NCBI GenBank assembly: GCA_038380435.1
Contig: JAWZYU010000013.1
Coordinates: forward strand, 12,847,901 to 12,911,900
Direction: 5' to 3'
Source of the DNA: Ryuthela nishihirai
Taxonomy: Eukaryota > Arthropoda > Arachnida > Araneae > Heptathelidae
DNA: 64,000 nt
Positions 34,431 through 45,295 of the stretch are shown piece after piece. The notes below the pieces were generated by a model. The model did not search any database, was not told the origin of the DNA, and worked only from the letters and a program-made list of their open reading frames with translations. Within the stretch, counting starts at the first letter, position 1. Each line of letters opens with the position of its first letter. A program made the translations under genes and the position numbers.

Positions 34431-36460
34431 TAAAAAGAAAATTAAAAAACTCAAACCATGGATAACAGAAGCTATTCTTAATTCAATCAATTTTAAAAGA
34501 AATTTATATAAAAGATCTAAATCCAAAAACTTTGATGAAAATAACTACTATAGAAGATATAAAAATATGTTAACTAATGTTATTAAAAAAATAAGCTAAA
34601 AATGATTATTATAAAAATATTTTTATAAAAAATGGAAATAATGCTAAAAAAAATTGGGAAACAATCAATGAAATGTGTGACGAAAGAAAAGTAAAGGGCA
34701 ATTCTCCTCAAATTATCACGGATAGAAATCATTTACTTCTGTTTGATGAAAAGCCGCAGAAATTTGTTAATAAATTTAACAATTATTTTACTGAGGTAAT
34801 TTCTTCATTATGTAAAAAAAATCTACATAATGAAACCAAAATAGAAGATATAATAAGTTATTTAAAATGCAAAATGCCTAATTCTATTTTTTTCCCTTAT
34901 ATACCAGAACAAGAAATTTTTGATACTATCAAGGAACTAAAGGAGGGAAAATCACCTGGTTTGGACGAAATTACAGTTACCACTATTAAAAATATTTTTC
35001 CCGAAATTAGAACTATATTTTGTAAACTTGTAAACTTTTCGTTTGTAGAGGGTGTGTTCCCTGAAATTTTAAAAACTGCCTTAATTATTTCAGTGTTTAA
35101 AAATGGTGATACTAAGGCAATTGAAAATTACAGACCAATTTCGCTTCTATCAACCTTTTCTAAGGTTCTTGAAAAAATTGTTAAAAGAAATTGTTAACTT
35201 TTGGGATATGCACAATTTATTTGCCCCAAACCAATTTGGATTTCGAAAAGGTTTGAATACTCAAACTGCGATTTTAGAAATGACTACGCAAATTTACAGA
35301 AATATAAATCAAAATGTTAAAACAGATGTTATTTTTTTTGGATTTGAAAAAAGCTTTTGATTCAGTGAATTATGATATATTATTAGAAAAGTTAAAAACC
35401 AGTGGTGTTAGGGGAAATTTGCTTTCATGGATTAGGAGCTATTTAATGAATAGGAAGCAAAAAGTAAAAATTGAAAAATATTTTAGTGAAGAAACAAATG
35501 TTCAAGTTGGTGTCCCTCAGGGTTCTGTTTTGGGACCTTTATTTTTTTTTACTTTATATAAATGACTTCTATACATTGGATTTGAATGGTAAAATGATTT
35601 CATTTGCAGATGATGCTGCACTAATATATTCTGGAGAGGAAAAGCAAATTTTAGAGAATATAAATAGCGACTGGATAGAAATAAGAACGTGGCTAAAATT
35701 TAATAAACTCTTTTTAAATACAAAGAAGACGAAATATATTTTTATTAGACCAAGAGAAAATGATATTGATTTTTTTCGTGACAGGATCATTTTCCACTCT
35801 GAAGTTTGTGCTGGAAAAAATTGTAATTGTGACAAAATTGAGGGGGTTGAATGCTATAAATATTTGGGTACTTTTATTGACAAAGATATCCTGGAAAATA
35901 CAAATATATGATGTTGTTACAAAGATTAACTGCATTATACCTAAAATTTATTATATCCGGAAATTCGTAAATTTATCTTTATTGAAAATTATTTACTTTT
36001 CTTGGATTAAATCTTATTTGTCTATGGTTTATTATCGTGGGGTGGAGTCTATTTGACAACAATCAAACCGTTACACTATGGTGCAGAATCACATAATTAG
36101 ATGCATGATGAAACTAAGAAAATTTGAAAGCGCTGCAAATGTATACAATGAATTAGGTATTTCACAAATAAGGAAATTACATGTATTTCAGGTACCTGAA
36201 ATACATAAGGATGAATTTTAATGTTCAAACTTACGGACATTTGAAAAGAACACTCGACTGTCAAAAAACCTTTTCTTACTTGATTTAAAAGCGAACAAAA
36301 CTATTGTTGAAAAACATTGTTTATTTGGCGCCAAAGTTTTTTAACTGCTTACCAGAGTACATCAAAGGAATAAGAAATGATAAATTTTTCTATAAGGAAT
36401 TAAGAAAATTGATTTTGAATGTGGTAAATATTGAGACTATGTTTTAGAAATAAAAGAGAT
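34431..36460 (+). pseudogene. LINE C reverse transcriptase, broken by homopolymer frameshifts
   Basis: Linker KKIKKLKPWITEAILN (34440) leads to the RT: GKSPGLDEI, ENYRPISLLSTFSKVLEKIV, NQFGFRKGLNTQTA, FLDLKKAFDSVNYDILLEKL (motif A), VPQGSVLGP (motif B) and ISFADDAALI (motif C, FADD). The reading frame changes near 34598, 35190, 35335 and 35550. The last three fall in runs of A or T where a single base more or less would restore the frame. The thumb (WLKFNKLFLNTKKTKYIFI) and a Cys-rich insert (CAGKNCNCDKIEGVECYKYLG) follow. The C-terminal part after 35911 is more decayed. Confidence 0.87.
36181..36206. repeat. 26-bp perfect palindrome in LINE C
   Basis: ATGTATTTCAGGT is followed directly by its reverse complement ACCTGAAATACAT, with no spacer. 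It sits in the decayed C-terminal part of LINE C, downstream of IRKLHVFQ, and looks like a local inverted duplication. Confidence 0.92.
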
Positions 36461-36973
36461 TTAAATTTAATAAAATTTCTGTTGATGCTGAGTTGCCCTT
36501 AAGGTGTTCAAATGAACCACTTACTAACGCACAGTTCAATATAGATTTTTATATTTCTTTTCTGTTTTTCTACCCAGTAAAGTCATTTTACTTTTTTTTA
36601 TTTCATTTATTCTAAATGATAATTTTCAAACTTATATATTAGTTTAATATTTACTTAGATTTTTTGATCAAGCTAGCAAAATGTGAGGAAATGTGAAACT
36701 GAAGCATGTTGCCTTTTCATTTTATTACAACATAACTGTTAAATTTCTTCCACAAGCGAGTTTTTACTCTCGTGGAAGACAACTTTTTTTCTCAGACTTT
36801 TACTGAAAAATGTAGGTAAAATTATAAAACACTAATGAAATATAATATTAAAATTTTCCATATATATATGGTATGAATAGATATATGATTTTTATTGGAC
36901 TAACTATGTATAAAGAAGAATATATATTGTAAAATGTAATATTTTAAAATTGTATATCTGAGAAATACAACAT
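36461..36973 (+). other. LINE C 3' region with stem-loop, then unassigned AT-rich DNA
   Basis: The non-coding region after the LINE C frame includes a stem at 36747-36778: CTTCCAC and GTGGAAG pair, with an additional GAG/CTC inside, followed by a T-rich stretch. It may be the 3' end of LINE C. No poly(A) or target-site duplication was identified. Confidence 0.5.
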
Positions 36974-36979
36974 TATATA

Positions 36980-37959
36980 TGTTACCGGCAATGTATGAAA
37001 AGCCGGCATTCTATAGAATACCCGGCGTTTTTAGACAATGTATGAAATATGAGAATTATTACATACTTTCCCTAGGCATTGTATAGAATACCTAGGCATT
37101 ATATAGAATGACAAATACTATTTCGGCAAAGTATGAAAAAGGCTTTTATTGAAAAGATGCATATGAAAATGTAAGAAGTACAAAATATAAGATACGGGAT
37201 TTTTCTACAAAAAGAGAAAAATACCATTGCTGAACTACCGCCAGAAATATTAACATCATAACCTGTAATGAATCTGTCGTCCGCATTATAAAAAACGCCC
37301 CAAATGAGGTAAAGCCAAGTGAGAACGAATCAGTAAAGTGTTGAATATTCGAAGTATGCAATTCGAGTTAGGATACTCGTATTTCACTTTACTACTTGTC
37401 AAATCTATTTCAGTGGAGTTCCGAGATGCTTGTGATATGTCGTTTTTTGATGACTTTTTTTAATCTGTTTTTTGACCTCAACTCTCTTTCTATGGAAGCT
37501 AGGGTTCTCAAACTTTGGGATCCCTATTGAGGCAACCCTCTTTTACACTCTTACAACGCTAGGGGGCGCTTTTCCGAATGGAAGGGTGTCTTTTTGGTGT
37601 CCAAAGTGACCAACTACGGCTGCTCTTCTTTTTACCGAAACTAGGGACTGGCGGATCTGGCAATCAGGGTGAGCCTATAGGGGACCCAGGGGAACATTTA
37701 CTGGTCAATTCGAATTGGACTGAGTGCTCTGGCTCTCTGTTTGAGGCGAGCGTCGAGAGTCACGTGACTCGCATTGCGACATTAAACATCACTGCCGGGA
37801 GTATTTTATACTTTGCCGATTTGCCTTTTGGCATTCTATAGAATGCCTAGGAAATGTGTGAAATATGAATCGTTTCATACATTGCCGGCTAGTTTTAGGC
37901 ATTATATACAATGCCTAGGCATTCTATAGAATGCCGGATTTCAAACTTTGCCGGTGACA
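36980..37959. mobile_element. Unclassified TIR element with palindromic 18-mers
   Basis: The two ends are inverted copies of each other over about 160 bases. They start TGTTACCGGCAA at the left and TGTCACCGGCAA at the right (reverse complement). Flanking TATATA at 36974-36979 and 37960-37965 could be a 6-bp target duplication, though the surroundings are TA-rich. Six copies or near-copies of the palindrome GGCATTCTATAGAATGCC lie at 37005, 37075, 37095, 37830, 37898 and 37918. CCGGCAA(A/T)GTATGAAA-type motifs alternate with them. The two arms differ by gain or loss of a 20-bp palindrome unit. The core shows no transposase, so it appears non-autonomous. I do not recognise the superfamily. Confidence 0.8.
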
Positions 37960-38034
37960 TATATATTTCATTATAACTTCAGTTCTAAGGTAAAAAAACA
38001 TGTAAATGTAAATTATTGCATATTCTGAGAATAA

Positions 38035-38036
<2 letters not shown>

Positions 38037-38066
<30 letters not shown>
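38037..38066. repeat. (TATC)n microsatellite
   Basis: About seven and a half uninterrupted TATC units. Confidence 0.97.
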
Positions 38067-39845
38067 CATCAGAAACAGAATGCCGAGTCCATTTTCAGAG
38101 TAAATGCTTTCATTTCCGTGATTATTCACAAGAACGAAAGACGCGACATTTATTTTTTTTTTTCTTTTGAAAGCCAAGTTCCTATTTGCCATGTGAATGA
38201 ATGCAAGTTCCTATTCGTTCTTTCCCTCGTGGTGCAAAGTGTTCCATCGTCATCGCCCCCCCCCTCCCCCCACCCGAGAGTCGATGGTTTCGGTCTCAAC
38301 TGTTGCCAGAGTTTTCATATTTGTCTCGCTTGTTGCTCCTCGATAAGAAAAGTTCTCTCTTCGGACGGGACCATTAATCCTCGTTGCCACTACACCCTTT
38401 TCACGGGAGAATTACACTCAATGCCCCCTTTCAGCACGCATCGGATCGCCCCTCAAAATTGCACGCAGCATCTGTCGAGCGGTCCTTTTTTCGCAACCCT
38501 GATTCGCTGAGCTGGCCATTTAGCTCATTCAGCAGTAAAAGCGGCAAAAGATCGTATCCACCCTTTTCGCTCCTTAAGCCAAGCGGCTCTGCAATACAGA
38601 TTGTGAACTGAAGCATGAATGGTCCGGGGTGGAGTCTCTGTAATTTAACAAGAGCACTTTTCATCCCTTCGTGTGAAGCAAGCCATTTCTTTTCAATATT
38701 TTTCCCTTTGTACGCAGACGAAATATCAATCCAACAGAAGAGCAACTCGTGCGAACGTTTCTTCTCGAAGAATTCTTTTCTCTGCCTTTGCTCGCGAGGG
38801 GACAACCATCAGTGACCTCGAAGGCAGAGGAATGGTTGATGGTTGGCGGCGACGCCTGTTGCAGGAATGGCGGGCGACGCGACAGCAATGGGGGGTGACC
38901 TCCCCCGGAGTGACAGGACAACGGCAACGACGAGGTCGATGACATTCTGCAGACTGGTGCGGAAATGACGGAGGGAAGCAAGACGATGGCCCACTCACGC
39001 ACTTCCTGTTTGTCGACTCGTACCCTTCTCCCGTGCGCAGAGAGACAATGAGCTGGGCAGACGGCACCCTCTTCCTCGTGGTCATGAGACGTGGAGAGCA
39101 AAAGACTCCAAAGTGGAAGCAGACGAGGACTGGCCCCCTTGCACCGAAACTCTTCGGGAATTGACCTTAAAGGGATGATTGCAAGGCAGCTTTACACGAA
39201 GCAGCAACAATGTTCTCCAGTTTCGTTTGACGAACGGGAAATCGTCTGCTGTTTCAGTGGCTTCGTGCTGCCACCTGTGCCAGCAATAAGAACTACTGAA
39301 TTCATAAATGTGCTCATTCCTCTTCTCTTTCAGTTTCCTTTCTCCAACAGTAATTTCATCTGCATTAATTTTCATCGCACTAATGACATGCACTTCCACG
39401 TCACTTTATCTCCCTCTGATGATGCAATAATCGCATTTCCATTCACTGATGAACTCTTTTTATCATCACCATCATCATCATAGCAACAGATTAGTAATTA
39501 CTCGGTGATTTCAATGATCGCTGGAAAAAAAACTTAAGATTTCGGATATATTATCGTTACGAGTAATAACAATGCAGTGAGGGGGGGGGGGTGACATAAT
39601 TGCACCCAGAATCGTCTTAGATGCAAATTAAGTCGGTAACGTTCTCTCTATTATTCTAGGAGTTGGGGATGGACGTTGGTGGCCTTCGGTCCAGATATTC
39701 ACAAATGAACTATTTCATTCTAATATCTCAAATATAAAACTATTCCCATTGCGCAGGCAACACCTAATTGTTTGCGCAATTTTAAAGTGGAGAAAGTATG
39801 CGCTGAGACTCCATGCGCCAAAATTTGTTTGCATCTTTTTGATTG
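38067..39845. other. No gene seen
   Basis: Frames at 38430-39100 overlap on both strands, with up to 164 codons, and show Arg/Ser-rich composition without a domain. The GC content rises at 38,810-39,080. A (CAT)n tract lies near 39463-39480 and an 11-G run near 39581. Confidence 0.5.
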
Positions 39846-39860
39846 CATATGTTAAAAAAA

Positions 39861-40029
39861 TAAATACCGCCTCAAGCAGCTGCTTGCCACAGAGGTCTGG
39901 CAAGAGCCTGTCAGTTTATACAGTGAGGATGGCGGGACCTCAACAGAAAAACAACGCAAACATCTAAGCCTTATCCGGGGCTCGAACCCAGGTCCCTTAG
40001 ATCAGTAGCCAAGCGCGCTAACCACTCGG
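39861..40029 (-). mobile_element. SINE2 copy
   Basis: Minus-strand SINE2 with clear box B (GGTTCGAGCCCC in element sense), box A end (GTGGTTAGCGCGCTTGGCTA) and the CAAGCAGCTGCTTG palindrome near the tail. The middle lacks about 25 bases relative to the copy at 50781. The tail side is A-rich. Confidence 0.88.
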
Positions 40030-40030
40030 A

Positions 40031-40694
40031 TTAGCATTTAAAAAATTATAAAAAATTTTATTCTTGCAATTTTTCGTCATAATTACTATTTAAGGAAATA
40101 TTTGAATTAAATGAAATATTTCTGCATGTAAAATCTTATATAAACCTTTAACATGAAAATAAAGATGAAAATCTTTTGGTATTTGATGAACGATTTTGAG
40201 ATGAGCTTCAGACAAAGAGAGGAGAAAAATCCCTTCGCACCCAATGCAGAGCTCATTCCTCGAGCCAACCCCGATCTGCTTCCGGTGGCTCGAGGCTGTG
40301 AGGTCTCAAGGCACGTGAGAGCACGGAGAAGGAATCGGGAGGTCGAGCCCCAATAAGGAAAAGATTTCTCACCTAATTCAAATTTTGATACCTGCGATGA
40401 CGAACAATGTTCAAAGCCGTAGATGAAAAGAAATCATTTGTCGCTTTGATCACGTGATTGGATGGAAATGTTTCGATCCTCGCTTCCCCCATCACTGAAT
40501 CAGCTGTAGTCGCAAGTGTCTGCTATTTGTTCAATACCTGATGCGCTTGCTCACTTAGAATTCCTCGTGCTCTTTTGAATGAGGTCTCTTGTGCTGGTGC
40601 ATAAATAAAAATCTTCTCTGCTGAAAAACGAAATCTGCAACTTCACTCTCTGACCATTGAGAGTTAACTTTAAAATAAGGTTGCCAAAAATTTC
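40031..40694. other. No gene seen
   Basis: Nothing in this stretch could be assigned. Confidence 0.5.
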
Positions 40695-40702
40695 CATTTC
40701 GT

Positions 40703-41087
40703 GTTGGATTGTTTTACCTCTGAGCGGCACTTTTTTGCACACAATGGGCTAAAGGCCAGATCACAAAAACCCCGAAGGCTCGGAAAAGGTTGGGAGGGGA
40801 CCCACTGGAACAGCTGTTCGGAGACAGATGGTATCTTCCCGTCAGCGTTATTCAGCGTGTTCTATAACGTGCACAGGGTATGGCTCTCCCTCAATGCCCC
40901 ATCCGACGGACGGCGGCTTTCCGAACCCATCAGTGCCCTCTGCTGGCCGACGGCAAGGCGAGGAGTTTTATCCTTATTATTGCAATAAACTGATGATGAA
41001 ATCTCAACGCTGGCCCAGCTGGAACTCGAACCTGGGAACTGCAAATTACTAGCCTGGCGCGCTACCGACCGAGCCAGCCCCGCCGCA
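40703..41087 (-). mobile_element. SINE1 copy, moderately diverged
   Basis: Minus-strand SINE1 with several small deletions and a TTATTATTGCAATAA insertion near 40973. Flanking CATTTCGT (40695-40702 and 41088-41095) is a probable 8-base target-site duplication. Confidence 0.9.
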
Positions 41088-41497
41088 CATTTCGTTCTGG
41101 AAGGAGAGGTGAGTGCGTCGCTTGCAAACATTTATTTTCTGAAATTGGACGATTCTTGCTAGCATCGCAAGGTGAGACTTCTCTTGGAAGAAACTAACCA
41201 ATCAACATTGCAATGTCATGCGCAGACATTTCAATACCCCGATGGATATGAAGAGATTTTAAAAATTTGCAATTTTATCGATTCATATAAAATTATCTGT
41301 AGATGTAGTTATTCAATTCACTAGGAGAGTCTAAAATGTAGACGTAGTAAAAGTTTGGCTCGTGCACCCAGGGTCACGGCTTCGCTTCACAACAGACTGA
41401 CGATGATGTTTGAAAGTGCGCTCTTGCCTCGGCTCAACGAGGAAAATCGCGACCTTTTCATAGTCGGACACTCGAACCTAAAAGTATTGGTTTAAGA

Positions 41498-41893
41498 CAG
41501 TGTCTCGCAAACTGTGTGCCGCGAGAGATTTTCAAATTGACACTAGATATTCCAAAGATTTCATTTTGACTTGACTTGTGTTACCGACGTGCTTTAATAA
41601 AAATCTTTCAGATTTTATCAACTGGGATCTTGTAAGTATTTATCAAGCTTTTTCCAAATTTTGGTATTAATTTTTGATTATTTCAAGCCATAGAATGGAA
41701 AATATTTAAAACAAACACCGAGTTATGAATTAAAGGACGAGAGCAAATCTTCAAGTAAAACCAGGCTGATGACTTCAACAAAGCGCAAATATAATGACGA
41801 TTTTATAGAGTTTGCTTTTATTCTTTTTTAGGTGTGCCGCGGAAAAAAATTAGATTCAGTGTGCCGCAGAGTAAAAAAGTTTGCGAGACACTG
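41498..41893. mobile_element. hAT-type MITE
   Basis: Perfect 16-bp terminal inverted repeats CAGTGTCTCGCAAACT lie at 41498-41513 and, inverted, at 41878-41893. They are bordered by a perfect 8-bp duplication GTTTAAGA (41490-41497 and 41894-41901). CAGTG-type ends and 8-bp target duplications are diagnostic of the hAT superfamily. GTGCCGC subterminal motifs occur at both ends. At 396 bp with no coding sequence, it is non-autonomous and would need a hAT transposase supplied elsewhere. Confidence 0.93.
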
Positions 41894-41990
41894 GTTTAAG
41901 AAGCAGCCTGCGTTGCCACCGGAACTTTAAAGAATTTCGTTAACAATTTTTATCCTTACTTATCCATTTTTATCATATCCGTCATCCATT

Positions 41991-42340
41991 GGAGCGGGTG
42001 TGGCTCAATCGGTAGCGCGCGAGACGGTCCCTCCTGGGTCTGCGTTGACACTTATCTCAGCATAACCCCCCGTCCTATCCGCGGTTAGTAGGGGACGCCG
42101 ACGGGACAGGGCATCGCCAGTAGGATGGGGACATTACGCCGCGGCCCCGTCCGTGTGCGCGAGTGCCATGCCCTGTGCACGTTAAAGAACACTCTGGATG
42201 GGCCTTGACGAGAGGTTACCATCTATCTCCTGTCCAGCGGGGGGGGGGGGGTCTTCACCTCCAACATTCTCTGAGGCCTCGGGGTCCTTATGACCTGGCC
42301 ATTTAGTTCATTGTGCGCTCAGAAGTAAAACAACCCAACA
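41991..42340 (+). mobile_element. SINE1 copy, old
   Basis: Plus-strand SINE1 with box A (GTGGCTCAATCGGTAGCGCG), a deletion across the anticodon arm and box B, a 13-G run at 42239-42251 and a truncated tail (AACAACCCAACA). Flanks CGTCATCCATT (41980-41990) and CGTTATCCATT (42341-42351) match at 10 of 11 positions. Confidence 0.88.
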
Positions 42341-42351
42341 CGTTATCCATT

Positions 42352-43512
42352 ATCGATCCTCCTCAGCACTCGATTCGAAGTAAATGCAAGGCCTTATAAG
42401 GAAATAAAACTTTCGAATAAGAATGATGTATATATTCTAGGTTTATTGTTCATTTTGAATGGCATTGTTGAAAGGGTATTTATTTATTAGCGAATAATTT
42501 AAGGGAAGAGGTGGCCTTTGTGCTGAAATCGGTTTAATCTTCTAAGTGCAGGGCTTCACTGAACTGAAAAGTCTTTCATTTGAGTTCAATGAATAATATT
42601 GACATGAAATATGAAATCCTGCTTCGCCTTTCACGATACGAAACGCAGTTCGATTCCTTAAAAGGGACTTGACGTCTTTAGTTAATGACCCTCCATTGAA
42701 ACATTCCCCATTTAATCCCATAAAAAGCGGATTATCCCCTCCATGCAACGAGAACCAGTTGCTCTCCCATTCCCTGTGCTCGAGATGGCTCCTCCCTCCC
42801 CACCCCCATTTCCCCCCCCCCAGCACATTTTCTCTCGTTGGGTGCATGGTAAATCATAAAGCATGGCCAGCGGTGATTTATGCTATTTACCAGCGATTCC
42901 TGGCAACCCAATGTATCTCCTTGTGACCAGCATTTGGCGCTCCGAAAGGATTGATGGCAGCAGCGCGGGTCCAGCGGCGTTCTCTGCAGGTCCGCAGCCT
43001 CGACATCCCATCCCCGGTAAAGACCGCCATTTCTAACACAGAACATTGCTTTCGAGAGTCTTAATGCCCCAAAATACATTCATCTTGTTTTCTCTTTCCA
43101 CTTCACTGCGATTTCTTATATTTACCCAACAATAAAGCTAACCTTATATTTTCAGATTTCTTTTCCTTAAAAATAATCGCCATGTTTTGTTCTTCCTCTT
43201 GCAATCCTTACAGCCCATCTTCCGGTTTCCTTCTACTCCGTTCCAGATTTACTCTGTCGGACTCTGAATGAGGTGAAAAAAGGCCTCGAATGGCGAAAAA
43301 AGAATTCCTTCATCTCCTTCTGTTTCTTTGTTCTCTCAAATCAGTGTTTTTTTATTGCCAGCGAGAAGTGATTGTCGAAACAGAAATTTGTTTACGAAGT
43401 TTATTTCACTCCAACAACTTACTAACCCAATGACAGTAGGACAGTATTCGCTATGAAGTCCATCAGACTCGGATGCACCGTACTCAAATGATATTTACTC
43501 ATAGTAGCAAAC
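42352..43512. other. No gene seen
   Basis: Overlapping frames of 85-115 codons on both strands (42542-43079) lack any domain. I do not call a gene. Confidence 0.5.
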
Positions 43513-43708
43513 GGAAGGAATGGTTAGCGTGCTTAGCTACTGATTAAAGGGATCCGGGTTCGACTCCTGGATAACTAGTGGATGTTTTCTTTTTTTCTGT
43601 GCTTCTGCTGAGGTCTCTCCTTTCTCACAAATCTGTATCGTCGCATTAAACTGACAGACTCTGTCATACCTCTCTGGGAAGCAGCTGCTTGAGGAGGAAT
43701 TTTTCATT
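43513..43708 (+). mobile_element. SINE2 copy, plus strand
   Basis: Box A region ATGGTTAGCGTGCTTAGCTA, box B GGTTCGACTCC, the TTTTTCTG..TGCTGAGGTC block, a worn CTGACAG..CTGTCAT hairpin, and GCAGCTGCTTGAGGAGGAAT tail. It is divergent but complete in order. Confidence 0.85.
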
Positions 43709-43898
43709 ATAATAACAAAAATCTCGGGTCTCATTTTTTTTTAAAATAAGGCTCCACATCTCTTTGCTTTATTCACCCAAAAACCTGTTTTTCCTCCTTG
43801 AAAATTCTGCAGAGTTTTGTCTTGTGCGTGCAGTTAATTATTTGAACACTTTTCTCTCAGTAAATATATCTATATGATGGATAATGAAAGTAATATGG

Positions 43899-44165
43899 AT
43901 AACTGTTAGTAGACAGATGAAAGTATCCCATCAAGGCCATCATAGTAATATGATAATGTCAAGGGTAGAGACTTCTTAATCTGAAGGAGAATGTTCGCTG
44001 AACAGGAATGTTTTTTTTTCCTGCCAAATGCCATCTTTATTTGCTACTCAATGTAGTAAATGGCCAGGTCACAAGGATCCAAATGATGAACAAACCTAAA
44101 AGATTCTGAAAATAGATCCACTGTGACAGATGGGGAACAGATGACGGGGGAGGAAGAAGAAGTCT
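43899..44165 (-). mobile_element. Old SINE1 remnant
   Basis: Two blocks match the complement of SINE1: AGACAGATGAAAGTATCCC-ATCAAGGCCATC at 43911-43942, and TAAATGGCCAGGTCACAAGG with downstream GGGGAACAGATG at 44055-44140. They may belong to one or two decayed insertions. Confidence 0.55.
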
Positions 44166-44182
44166 TCCATCAACGCCTAGGG

Positions 44183-44455
44183 GTGGATGTTGGCTCAGTC
44201 TCTTCGACTGTATTTCACCTGAGATTTTATGACGCTTAACCTCACGGACTTGGAAAAGCCGCCTTGCAACCGATGGGACATTCAGACGCGATTCCATGTT
44301 CAGAAGAATCATGATGGCAGTTATATAGAACCCGATGAAGGCCTTGGTGTGAAACTTCCATCTGTCTACTAAAAGTTATCCAGTGAATTTTCATTGTCCA
44401 CTTCTGAGACCTTAAAGTCTTCATGGCATGTCCCTTTCGATGATGGTGTGCAGAA
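44183..44455 (+). mobile_element. Old SINE1 remnant, plus strand
   Basis: The order of SINE1 blocks is preserved despite heavy divergence: TTGGCTCAGTC, GAGATTTTATGACGC, CGGACTTGGAAAAGCCGCC, GATGGGACATT, AAGGCCTTGGTGTGAAACTTCC-ATCTGTCTAC, and GATGGTGTGCAG. It lies directly after a minus-strand remnant. Confidence 0.6.
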
Positions 44456-45295
44456 AGAAATCCGTTCAGGAATAAATCATTTCACTCAATCGATGCCATC
44501 CAATGAATTATTTCATGGCACTGGAAGACCTCAATTTCATTGTAGTGATTATTTTAATTGTCCACGGAAGAGATGAACATTTCCCATCGATCATCGTTTA
44601 TTTGTGATTACATGACATGAACACATTCCTTCGAAGAGTCCGACATCTAACAAAGAAGTAAAATTCGCTGTCCCTTTTTTCCCCTCCCGCAAGAGGAGCA
44701 AAGAGAAAGAGAAATTCCCATGCTTGGAGCAGCGAGGAAGAAGAATGGCCCCTTCAGCGTGAAAGGGAAGAAAAATCCTCCCTGTTGTTCCCTTCGCAAA
44801 AGAGGAGCTGCCGTGAACCAGAAAATCCACACTCCTCACTTTCACCCTTCTTTGTTTCCATTTTAATTGTCGCTGTCAAGGGTAGAGATTAGAAGGCGCA
44901 GTCGCTGAGAGGAAGACAAAAGCCGGGCGTCGCTCTTCACACTGCTCCTCCTCCTATTCCTCCTCCTCCACGTCTTCATTAATTTTAAACAACACAAAAA
45001 CACCTAGGAGGAGGAGGAAGAATGAGATCCGTACTTTTACATTGCAATGAGCAAGCAATTCGAAGTCGAAACTATAAAGTTATCATGGCGAAGAGTCTTT
45101 AAACTCTTCGCCATGATAACTCTCTCTTTACTTTCGTCACTAAAGAGCAAGAAATACCTTTCGCCAAACCTTAGCATCGAAATCTCCATTCAGACGTTAA
45201 GAGCTTTTCTTCTATAGAATATGAGATTTCGAAGAAGACATTTACATCGCGTTTTATTCTTTGCTCAACGAATAGATTTCGGTGACCCTTTTATC
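44456..45295. other. No gene seen; contains a perfect hairpin
   Basis: Purine/pyrimidine-rich low-complexity DNA with no supported frame. The hairpin at 45078-45121 is listed separately. Confidence 0.5.
45078..45121. repeat. Perfect hairpin, 19-bp arms
   Basis: AGTTATCATGGCGAAGAGT (45078-45096), a 6-base loop CTTTAA, then the exact reverse complement (45103-45121). It is not part of any element I can define. Confidence 0.95.

Noticed and set aside
34609..34628. 20-bp palindrome TTATAAAAAT/ATTTTTATAA
   Set aside because: It encodes part of the normal LINE linker and consists only of A and T, so chance is sufficient.
38037..38066. CRISPR-like array of short repeats
   Set aside because: It is an uninterrupted tetranucleotide microsatellite without spacers, and the window is eukaryotic.
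38016..39101. Cluster of frames of up to 164 codons
   Set aside because: Frames exist in several phases at once and start in a microsatellite; no protein family is recognisable.
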